NCBI GenBank assembly: GCA_024697705.1 | Contig: JAILFF010000151.1 | Span: forward strand, 1-32,418 | Length of the DNA: 32,418 bases | Direction of reading: 5' to 3' | Source: Ruminococcus sp. | GTDB lineage: Bacteria > Bacillota > Clostridia > Oscillospirales > Ruminococcaceae | In this document: in pieces, positions 24,758-31,646 of the stretch | Layout: every line of letters begins with the position of its first letter | How positions within the stretch are numbered: the first letter of the stretch is position 1 | Position numbers and translations under genes: made by a program | Notes under the pieces: generated by a model | Told to the model about the DNA's origin: nothing | Database searches by the model: none | Seen by the model: only the letters and a program-made list of their open reading frames with translations

Positions 24758-26820
24758 ATTTGACCGCACGAACAATGTTTGTGCCGGATCCCGCTTCGGG
24801 AAAGACGGTCTCCGCGGGGGCGCTCTGCCGAGTTCTCTGCGCGTTTGCCGCCGCGTTCTTCTCGCTTATCTTCGCGGGCTTCGGCTTACCCGTTTATGCG
24901 CTTATCGTCGGCTTGGCGGCTGTTTCTGCGGCTTATTTAAGCGACCGTTCCGAAAGAAAACCCGCCTTTCTGCCGCTGATACTGCTTGCCGCTGTCCCCG
25001 CCGCCATTGCGGGAAGAGACATTCCCTCGCAGGCGGGCAGGATATTCAATGTACTTTCGGACAAGTGGCTCGTCAGGCGGGAGACGCTCACTCCGCTGCT
25101 TGATACGGAAAGCCCGTCTGCGGCGGCGATATGCTTTTTCGCGGCGCTTGCGGGAGCGGTGTTCTTCTTTGCCGCCGTTTCGCGGATAAAGGCTGTACGG
25201 CTCGGGCTTGCGGCGGCGGAGGTGCTTTTCGCGGCGCTTTTTGCCGATGACGCCTTGTCCGTGATGTTCGCGGTCTGCTCGGCGCTGCTTGCCTTTTCGG
25301 ACGAACGATTCGGCATTAACTTCGCTAATGCCGCCGAACCTGTTCTGCGGACGGTCGGAATATCTGCTTGTGTCTGGGCGCTTATCGTCACGGGTGCGGC
25401 GGGGAGCGTTTCCGAGCGGCTTGTCTCGTGCTGTTCGGCAGGAAAGATAAGTCAGGCTAACGGCTCGCTCGACAGGGCTTTTTCGGGCGAAACCGATATT
25501 AAGGCGCTCGAAGTGTCTATGAACGTTCCCGAAGCTATGTATCTTCACGGCTTTCTCGGCTGCAAGCTTGTCGGCGACAAATGGCGGGGCTATGAGCTTA
25601 CGGCACGAGGGACTCGCGAAAAAAACAGAACGGCGCACACCGACATGATATATCTCGCCAAAAGCGGCACCGACGCACAGACCGCGCTTTACACGCTTGC
25701 AAAGAACTCGGGCTGCCGAATGAACAGCGTTACCGTTCGGAATATCGGCGCGGACAAGGGGCTTCTTTATCTGCCCGTGACTTCTTCTGACTGCGGGCAT
25801 AAGCAAGCTTATGCAAACTTCCCTGCCGAATTGAATCTTCCCGCGCACGGGCGAAATACCGTTACGGTCGAAACGCCGCTTGCGCTTCACTCGCTGACGG
25901 ACAGGCTCTCGCAGGCGGCGGCTGACCCCGCGCTTTCGGACGAAGGTGCAGTCAACAGACTTGACGCGCTCTACCGCGAGGAATATCTCGACATTCCCGA
26001 CGGGACGGCTCACTTTTTGGAGACACTGTTTCCCCATGCCGAACAGTACGACATAACGGCGGCGGCAAAGGCGGCTTACGAGTTCTGCAAAGGCTGCGAG
26101 CTTGACAATTCCGCCGCCTGTTCGCTTGCCGAATTCATGCAGCAGACGAAAACAGGCAGTGCGGCGCATTTCGCCTCTGCGGCGGTGATGATCTTCCGCT
26201 ATTACGGTATTCCCGCGAGGTACGCGGAGGGCTTCGCGCTGACACGCAGTCTTGCGGCGGGCAAAGTAAGCGGTTCGCCGATAACTCTGACCGACAAGGA
26301 GCTTCACGCATGGGCTGAGTATTATCTTGACGGCGCGGGCTGGCTGCCGTTTGAGACTGTCCCCTATTATCTCGAGGAAATGCCGCAGCCCGAGGGCTTC
26401 TCCGTAGGCAAGGCAATTTCCGGCAGCGGTCAAAAAAACACCGACAAGCCCGTCAGGGAGCTTTCGGGAACGCGCCCCGCCATGCTCATAAGAGAGGAAC
26501 AGCCGAAGGAAGAAAGCCCGCTCATCGTGCCGATAATCGTTGTTTCGGCGGCTGTCTGTCTGCTGACTGCGGCGGCTTGCAGACATTACCTGTATGTAAA
26601 AAAGCTCAAAGCCGACCCGTGCCGTGCGCTTTCGGAATGTGCGGCTGTACTCGGGAAAAGCTGCGACGAAGCGGGGAATTACGACTTCTCGGACTGCGCT
26701 CCCGACCTTAAAGAAGAGCTTGACGGCTTGCAGGCGGATTGTCTGAACATCGTTTATTGCGGCGGCGAAATCTCCTGCAAACCGTACAGCATACTAAAGC
26801 ATTGCAAAAAAAGTGTATAG
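24748..26820 (+). CDS. Membrane transglutaminase-like protein lacking the catalytic cysteine
   Basis: 690 residues. Multiple N-terminal membrane helices (about 27-65, 72-90, 124-145, 150-185, 200-220) precede an extracytoplasmic region, a transglutaminase-core domain (about 435-545) and a C-terminal helix (about 590-612). The core motif, normally GYCVHFASAA, reads GSAAHFASAA (470-479), so the nucleophilic Cys is Ala472. His520 (HAWAEYY) and the GIPARYAEGF segment remain. The domain is therefore probably a binding or scaffolding module, not an enzyme. GGGAGG precedes the ATG, which overlaps the DUF58 gene. MoxR-DUF58-transglutaminase trios are common in bacteria, but placement in a B12-riboswitch operon is unusual to my knowledge. 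Confidence 0.87.
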   Translation: MQMNLTARTMFVPDPASGKTVSAGALCRVLCAFAAAFFSLIFAGFGLPVYALIVGLAAVSAAYLSDRSERKPAFLPLILLAAVPAAIAGRDIPSQAGRIFNVLSDKWLVRRETLTPLLDTESPSAAAICFFAALAGAVFFFAAVSRIKAVRLGLAAAEVLFAALFADDALSVMFAVCSALLAFSDERFGINFANAAEPVLRTVGISACVWALIVTGAAGSVSERLVSCCSAGKISQANGSLDRAFSGETDIKALEVSMNVPEAMYLHGFLGCKLVGDKWRGYELTARGTREKNRTAHTDMIYLAKSGTDAQTALYTLAKNSGCRMNSVTVRNIGADKGLLYLPVTSSDCGHKQAYANFPAELNLPAHGRNTVTVETPLALHSLTDRLSQAAADPALSDEGAVNRLDALYREEYLDIPDGTAHFLETLFPHAEQYDITAAAKAAYEFCKGCELDNSAACSLAEFMQQTKTGSAAHFASAAVMIFRYYGIPARYAEGFALTRSLAAGKVSGSPITLTDKELHAWAEYYLDGAGWLPFETVPYYLEEMPQPEGFSVGKAISGSGQKNTDKPVRELSGTRPAMLIREEQPKEESPLIVPIIVVSAAVCLLTAAACRHYLYVKKLKADPCRALSECAAVLGKSCDEAGNYDFSDCAPDLKEELDGLQADCLNIVYCGGEISCKPYSILKHCKKSV

Positions 26821-26823
26821 TTG

Positions 26824-27006
26824 AAAAGTTAGTTAAAGTGAATAGTGAATAGTTAAGGAGCGCCTTACGGCGCGAATTATGCGCAGGCTGCGCCGCGCAC
26901 TGATTATCGTTATTGAACAACAACTTTTTGCGGCGCTTGCGTCCGCATAATATCGTCCGCGAAGCGGACACCACAACTATTCACTATTCACTATTAACTA
27001 TTCACT
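26824..27006. repeat. GTGAATAGT-ended palindromic repeat element, copy 2
   Basis: Same family as 2859-3063. GTGAATAGTGAATAGTTAAGG is at the left and its complement, as ACTATTCACTATTCAC, at the right. The interior again has GCGCC/GGCGC palindromes followed by ATTATGCGC. It fills the gap between the transglutaminase gene and the DUF4430 lipoprotein gene. Confidence 0.78.
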
Positions 27007-27025
27007 TATTTTGGGGGAGCGTATA

Positions 27026-27553
27026 ATGATGTTAAGAAAGATGATCGGGCTGTTTGCCGCCGTTCTGATAGCTCTCGGCGGGTCGGGGTGTAAGCTTATC
27101 AGCACTGCGCCACCTACGGTGGTGCCGCCGCCGGAGGATTCGCCCCCTGCCGCCGAGCAGTCAGCCGCAGAGATAAGCGTTACGCTCGACATTGATTTTT
27201 CGGCGGTCTATGAAGCGGCAAATTACGAAAAGCTCGACCCCGCACTGAAAAACGCCGCTCTGCCGCAGGACGGCACGTTCGGCAAGGCGGCTGTGCGTTC
27301 GGCGAAGGAGGGCAGCACCGCGCTCGACGTGCTTCGCGGCTACTGCGACGAGAACGGCATCATGCTCGATGTGCGGCACGGAATGGCGGGTATCTCGGAC
27401 TACGTGCGCGGCATAGGAGGGCTTTCGGAGGGCGACTGCACGCGCAATTCGGGCTGGGTCTACGAGATAAACGGCACCCTCCCCGACGTGGGTATGTCGG
27501 ACACCGTGATGAAGGACGGCGAACATCTTTTCGTGCGGTACATTGTGTATTAA
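27026..27553 (+). CDS. DUF4430 (transcobalamin-like) lipoprotein
   Basis: 175 residues. A short signal ends in ALGGSGC, with Cys22 as the probable lipidation site; the lipobox is atypical, with Gly at -3. A Pro-rich linker follows. A compact DUF4430 domain (about 48-175) has STALDVLRGYCDENG, GIGGLSEGDCTRNSGWVYEI and a closing DGEHLFVRYIV strand. The Ser-Gly-Trp plus NG turn is diagnostic. The open frame starts at a TTG at 27011, but GGGGGAG six bases before the ATG at 27026 fixes the start. Its position next to the ECF genes suggests it hands corrinoid to the importer at the membrane surface. This is inferred from the family and the riboswitch. Confidence 0.88.
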   Translation: MMLRKMIGLFAAVLIALGGSGCKLISTAPPTVVPPPEDSPPAAEQSAAEISVTLDIDFSAVYEAANYEKLDPALKNAALPQDGTFGKAAVRSAKEGSTALDVLRGYCDENGIMLDVRHGMAGISDYVRGIGGLSEGDCTRNSGWVYEINGTLPDVGMSDTVMKDGEHLFVRYIVY

Positions 27554-27627
27554 AAGATGTAAGATAAAAGATAAAAGATATTTATGCAGTTCGGGGCTTT
27601 GCGCAAAAAAATATCTTATATCTTTTG
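27531..27627. repeat. Direct repeat A: DUF4430 gene 3' tail plus GATAAAAGATAT element (R4)
   Basis: This segment begins in the last seven codons of the DUF4430 gene and continues through a small palindrome with GATAAAAGATAT arms around a TTCGGGGCTTTGCGC centre. A near copy begins exactly 380 bases downstream at 27911; the first 28 bases are identical. Confidence 0.82.
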
Positions 27628-27910
27628 CGGCTGTCGGACAGCGAACGGAAACGTTCAATACATCACAACACATTACATCGGAATCGGTTTCCGTTGTAAT
27701 GCCCGAAACCCTTGATTTTACGCGGTTTTGAGAGCTTTCATTACAACACTTCATCAAAATAGGCAAACTTTAAAAAATTTACAGAAGAAAAAATATATAA
27801 AGTTTGGGAAAAGTGTTGTAAGTGTTGTGATGCTGTAAGACAAGCTGTAATAGCGTAGGGTTTTAATTTAACTGTCCTAAATTATGTACCGCATTTCATG
27901 AAGTCTGAGG
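27628..27910. other. Unique segment between direct repeats, no gene
   Basis: About 283 bases without a convincing gene. It contains several TGTTGTAA/TTACAACA motifs in both orientations: CATCACAACAC pairs with GTGTTGTGATG, and TTACAACACTT with AAGTGTTGTAA. AACGGAAAC also pairs with GTTTCCGTT. ATGTACCGCA at 27884-27893 pairs perfectly with TGCGGTACAT inside repeat B. Origin unknown. Confidence 0.55.
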
Positions 27911-28026
27911 TCGTGCGGTACATTGTGTATTAAAAGATAAAAGATGTAAGATAAAAGATATTAATTCGGTTCGGGGCTTTGCGCAAAAAAAATCTTATAT
28001 CTTATATCTTATATCTTTTATCTTAC
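27911..28026. repeat. Direct repeat B: copy of the DUF4430 3' tail plus element (R5)
   Basis: It repeats the final DUF4430 codons including the stop, then the same TTCGGGGCTTTGCGC centre and GATAAAAGATAT arms. The right arm is longer than in repeat A. It lies just upstream of the ECF T-subunit gene. Confidence 0.82.
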
Positions 28027-28054
28027 AACTATTAACTTTTTACAGGTGTGGGTC

Positions 28055-28945
28055 ATGAAAGCATTTTCACGGTTGAATCCGTTTGTACTGATGATATTCT
28101 TCGCCGCCGCCATCGGGACGGGCGTGTTCTGCTATGTTCCCGCTATCCGCGCCGTTTCGCTTGCGGGGGCGGTACTTTCGTTACTCGTTTCGGGGATATG
28201 CCGAAAGCCCGTGCGGGAGCTTCTCGGCTATGCGGGGATAATACTTGTCTCGGGCGTGATAAACCCCGTTATCGTGACGCTCGGGAACACCCCGCTGTTC
28301 TGGCTCGTCGGGCGACCCTACACGCTCGAAGCCCTTCTGTACGGGGCGAATAACGGTATGGCGATAGTCTCGGCGCTTTTGTGGTTCAGGCTATTTTCGG
28401 CGGTGATGACTGCGGAAAAACTGAGCTTTCTCATGTCGGGGACGGTGCTTTCGGGCTTCGGCACGGCGTTCACGCTGACCCTGCGGTACGTTCCCGAGCT
28501 GATACGCCGCTTTAAGGAATGTTGCGCTGCACACCGTGCGAACAAGTTCGCACCGGCGGCGGGAGCCGTTTGCGGCAAGGGCTTTCTTTCGAGGGCGGCA
28601 TTTTATCTTAACGTGTTCATGTCGGTGGCTTCTTCGGCGCTTGAATCGTCGGCGCAGACGGCTGACAGCATGAAGGCGCGGGGGTGTCTGCTTTCGCCCA
28701 AATCGCGGCTGACAACGTATTCTTTGCGGGCTGCGGACGTTCTCTGCGCGGCGCTTTCCGTGACCGCCGTCTGTTCGGCAGTTTTCGCTTCGAGGGCGGG
28801 CAGGCTCTGCGCGGCGTTTTATCCGTCGGTAAAGTCGGAATATCCCCCCGTAACAGCTGTAATGTACGGAGCGCTTTGCCTGCTGCCCGTACTGTTTTCG
28901 ATAATGGAGAGTATAAAATGGCACTTTTGCAGACCGAAAACTTAA
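28055..28945 (+). CDS. ECF transporter transmembrane T subunit
   Basis: 296-residue EcfT-type protein with about five or six membrane helices. The conserved coupling-helix motif before ARG reads SSALESSAQTADSMKARG. The first of the two Ala-Arg-Gly motifs usual in EcfT is degenerate here (AAHRANKF after LRYVPELIRRFKE). The T subunit links the ATPases to the vitamin-binding S subunit. A GTG at 28046 is in frame, but the ATG at 28055 with AGGTG upstream fits better. The end overlaps the fused ATPase gene by 28 bases, so the three ECF genes are translationally coupled. Riboswitch control and DUF4430 neighbours point to a corrinoid as substrate, similar to the predicted CbrTUV systems. Confidence 0.88.
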   Translation: MKAFSRLNPFVLMIFFAAAIGTGVFCYVPAIRAVSLAGAVLSLLVSGICRKPVRELLGYAGIILVSGVINPVIVTLGNTPLFWLVGRPYTLEALLYGANNGMAIVSALLWFRLFSAVMTAEKLSFLMSGTVLSGFGTAFTLTLRYVPELIRRFKECCAAHRANKFAPAAGAVCGKGFLSRAAFYLNVFMSVASSALESSAQTADSMKARGCLLSPKSRLTTYSLRAADVLCAALSVTAVCSAVFASRAGRLCAAFYPSVKSEYPPVTAVMYGALCLLPVLFSIMESIKWHFCRPKT

Positions 28946-30597
28946 GCTTTGCGTACCCCGGCGGCGGCAAAGTCCTTGATAACATCGGCTTTTCGGCGGA
29001 GAGAGGCGAGCTTGTGCTTATCTGCGGCAGCTCGGGCTCGGGGAAGACGACTCTGCTTAGGCTTTTAAAGCCCGATATCGCGCCTTTCGGGGAGCGTTCG
29101 GGAAAAATCATTTATGACGGAAGTGACATATCTGCGCTTGACAACCGCCGCTCGGTCGGCGAGATAGGCTATGTCGGGCAAGACCCGAACGCCGCCGCCG
29201 TCACCGACACCGTTTTAGCCGAGCTTGCCTATCTGCCCGAAAACTTAGGGCTGCCGCGGGGGACAATATTGCGCCGTATCGCCGAGCTTTCGGCGTACTT
29301 CGGGCTGGAGCATCTTATCGACAGGAGGATAAGCGAGCTCAGCGCGGGGCAGAAGCAGCTTGTTCAGCTGGCGGCGGTTGCACGAGCATACCTCGTGCCG
29401 TCGGCTTCGCCCTCGCTGCTGCTGCTCGACGAGCCGACGGCGCAGCTCGACCCGCGTTCCGCAGAGGTTTTCCGCAATATCATACTGAAAATCCGTTCGG
29501 AGCTCGGCACGACGGTCATCATCTGCGAACACGATACAAGAGGGCTTTTCGGCAGCTGCGACCGTCTGCTTTATCTCGAAAACGGCAGACAGCGCTTTTT
29601 TGTACAAAATCCGTTTGTGCCGCCGCACGAACAGTGTACAAACTCCGTTTGTACCGCGGCAAGGCTTATCGGCACCGAAGCGGAGGACGCTCTCCCCTGC
29701 TGCTATCGGCTTTCGGCGGCGCTCGGGCTTGATAAGCCGCTCAAAGACGCAGCCGCCGCAAGAAATTATCTGCTTGAAAATAAGCCCTCTGCTTTGCCCG
29801 AGACAAAAGAATATCAGCCCGATAAGGAGATAGCCGTCAGCATAAAGAACATATATTTCAGCTATACGAAGCACGGCAGAGACGTTCTTGCGGGGCTCAC
29901 GCTTTCGATACCGAAGGGCAGTATCACAGCGGTTTTCGGCGCGAACGGCACGGGCAAAAGCACTCTCTTGAAGATAATTTCGGGCGTGTACCGACCGTTC
30001 GAGGGCAGCATTAAGATATTCGGCAAGAGCGTCAAAAGCTGCTGCGGGACAGCCATGCTTCCGCAGGACCCGCATCTGATACTGACCGAGAAGACGCTTC
30101 TTAAGGACATCAAACGCGGCTGCGACCTGCCCGACATCGAAGGCGAAATTGCGCGGCTTTCGGAAACGCTCGGGCTTTCTGCCGAAACACTCGGAAGGTA
30201 TCATTACGACTGCTCGGGCGGCGAGCTTCAGCGGGCGGCGCTCATGAAGCTTCTGATAAAAAAGCCGCGTCTGCTGCTTCTCGACGAGCCCGAAAAGGGG
30301 CTTGACTGCGGGAACAAAAGGCGGCTGACGGGAATACTTAAGCGCTTTGCTGAGGGCGGCGGGACGGTCATATTCGTGACCCACGACGCGGAATTTGCCG
30401 CCGAGACCGCCGACAGCGCCGTTATGATGTTCGGAGGTATCTGCGCCGCTCACGAGCCGATTAACGCCTTTCTTTCGGAGGGCGAGCTTTTCACGACCGA
30501 AGCGGCGCGTATCGCAAGGGGCATTATTCCGGGCTGCGTCACCGCCGAACAGCTGATAGACTGCTGCCGAAGGGGGCTGACGGCTGACGATGAATAA
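28918..30597 (+). CDS. ECF transporter fused double ATPase (A-A')
   Basis: 559 residues holding two ABC ATPase domains. Domain 1 has Walker A GSSGSGKT (37-44), signature LSAGQ (141-145), Walker B LLLLDEP (167-173) and the H-loop EHD. Domain 2 has Walker A GANGTGKS (341-348), signature CSGGE (432-436), Walker B LLLLDEP (452-458) and THD. Signatures deviate slightly from LSGGQ in both halves. The ATG at 28918 has GGAGAG eight bases upstream. The linker around residues 228-248 is encoded by a short tandem of palindromes at 29601-29654. A dedicated fused ATPase encoded beside T and S subunits marks a group I ECF transporter. Confidence 0.94.
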   Translation: MALLQTENLSFAYPGGGKVLDNIGFSAERGELVLICGSSGSGKTTLLRLLKPDIAPFGERSGKIIYDGSDISALDNRRSVGEIGYVGQDPNAAAVTDTVLAELAYLPENLGLPRGTILRRIAELSAYFGLEHLIDRRISELSAGQKQLVQLAAVARAYLVPSASPSLLLLDEPTAQLDPRSAEVFRNIILKIRSELGTTVIICEHDTRGLFGSCDRLLYLENGRQRFFVQNPFVPPHEQCTNSVCTAARLIGTEAEDALPCCYRLSAALGLDKPLKDAAAARNYLLENKPSALPETKEYQPDKEIAVSIKNIYFSYTKHGRDVLAGLTLSIPKGSITAVFGANGTGKSTLLKIISGVYRPFEGSIKIFGKSVKSCCGTAMLPQDPHLILTEKTLLKDIKRGCDLPDIEGEIARLSETLGLSAETLGRYHYDCSGGELQRAALMKLLIKKPRLLLLDEPEKGLDCGNKRRLTGILKRFAEGGGTVIFVTHDAEFAAETADSAVMMFGGICAAHEPINAFLSEGELFTTEAARIARGIIPGCVTAEQLIDCCRRGLTADDE

Positions 30598-31288
30598 CGA
30601 GCATTTTAAAAGAGCGCTGTTCATTCTCTCGGTGCTGACGCTCGGCGCGGCGGCGGGTATGGGTGCTGTTAACAGCGGGAGCGGCAGAAATATGTCTCTT
30701 TCGATAACGGCGGCGGCGGCTTCGGGGCTGCTTGCGATGGCGGCTTTCTCGGGCAGGATAAAGGAGCCGCATTACATAACGCTCGTGTCGGTGCTTTCGG
30801 CGCTTTCGGTCACGGGGAGGATTGTTTTCGCGCCGTTTGCGGGGTTCAAGCCCTGCACGGCGGTGATCATCACGGCGGGAATGTGTCTCGGCTGCGATGC
30901 GGGGTTCATCACGGGGGCGCTGACGGCTTTGGTGTCGAATTTCTACTTCGGGCAGGGCTCATGGACGCTCTATCAGATGCTCGCGTGGGGGATAGTCGGC
31001 ATCGCGGCGGGCTTATCGGGAAAGCTGCTGCAAAAAAGCCGTGCGGCGCTTCTGATCTTCGCGGCGCTTTCGGGCGGGGTGTATTCGCTCATTATGGACG
31101 TTTTCTCGACCTTCTGGGCTGACGGCTACTTCAATATGCTGCGGTTCGCGGCGCTTACGGCAAGCTCTCTGCCGCTGACGATAACCTACGCGGTGTCGAA
31201 CGTGGTCTTTATCGCCGTGCTTTCGGACAGGTTGTGCTTTACCGTTCTGCGGATAAAAAACAAATACGGCATCGGAAGAAAGATATAA
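30590..31288 (+). CDS. ECF transporter S component, probable corrinoid-specific subunit
   Basis: 232-residue membrane protein with six hydrophobic segments. The region GRIVFAPFAGFKPCTAVIIT and the following glycine-rich helices with FYFGQGSWTLYQ are typical of vitamin-type ECF S components. The S subunit binds the substrate, and with T and A subunits forms the importer. Its ATG lies inside the end of the ATPase gene (eight-base overlap). Specificity cannot be read from the sequence. The cobalamin riboswitch and two DUF4430 genes in the same unit make cobalamin or another corrinoid the best guess, as for CbrT-type subunits. The final codons and stop run into a GATAAAAGATAT repeat arm. Confidence 0.87.
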   Translation: MNNEHFKRALFILSVLTLGAAAGMGAVNSGSGRNMSLSITAAAASGLLAMAAFSGRIKEPHYITLVSVLSALSVTGRIVFAPFAGFKPCTAVIITAGMCLGCDAGFITGALTALVSNFYFGQGSWTLYQMLAWGIVGIAAGLSGKLLQKSRAALLIFAALSGGVYSLIMDVFSTFWADGYFNMLRFAALTASSLPLTITYAVSNVVFIAVLSDRLCFTVLRIKNKYGIGRKI

Positions 31289-31316
31289 GATAAAAGATAT
31301 AGGATAAAAGATAACA
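31279..31316. repeat. GATAAAAGATAT half-element at the operon 3' end (R6)
   Basis: Only the left arm of the element family is present (repeated GATAAAAGATAT). It overlaps the last codons and stop of the S-component gene and ends just before the terminator. Confidence 0.7.
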
Positions 31317-31323
31317 GACTAAG

Positions 31324-31354
31324 GCTCTCCGGAATTTTTCGGGGAGCTTTTTTT
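31324..31354 (+). terminator. Intrinsic terminator of the B12 operon
   Basis: Stem GCTCTCCG/CGGGGAGC with one G-U pair and an eight-base loop, followed by seven T. It ends the unit that begins at the riboswitch. Confidence 0.88.
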
Positions 31355-31462
31355 CTGCATAAATGCCTGCTTGTCTGCATACAATTTAACAAGCACTAAA
31401 AAAGATAACCTCGTCCCGCGAAAACCGTAAAAATCACTTTCCCACCGACAAATAAAATTCGT

Positions 31463-31607
31463 TCTCACTACGGTAAAAAGCGTGTAATTACGTGGGGTTT
31501 ACGTAATGAGATCAAAATCTCACTACGGTAAAATAACGGTATATCGTGTTTTCTCCGTAGTGAGATTGAAATTATATATTTAGGGATTTGAATCTCACTA
31601 CGGTAAA
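31463..31607. repeat. Four copies of a TCTCACTACGGTAAA motif
   Basis: Direct copies lie at 31463-31477, 31518-31533 and 31593-31607, and an inverted copy at 31555-31566. The last two face each other and form a palindrome with 13-base arms (AATCTCACTACGG). Spacers are irregular (about 26 to 40 bases) and AT-rich. The array sits upstream of spoIIIAA. The rest of the 31355-31646 gap shows nothing else. Confidence 0.75.
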
Positions 31608-31646
31608 TCATCGTCTGAGGGTCAGCCCGAAAGAAAGGAAAAAGCC

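Noticed and set aside
24937..26586. Long 549-codon minus-strand open frame
   Set aside because: It lies fully antisense to the transglutaminase gene, its translation is Arg/His-rich without domains, and it is a by-product of GC-rich codon use.
23693..28026. Insertion sequence carrying a transposase in the B12 operon
   Set aside because: The repeats have no coding capacity, and no transposase or recombinase frame exists anywhere in the window.
31463..31607. Possible CRISPR array
   Set aside because: The repeats are only about 15 bases, one is inverted, spacers are irregular and no cas genes are present.
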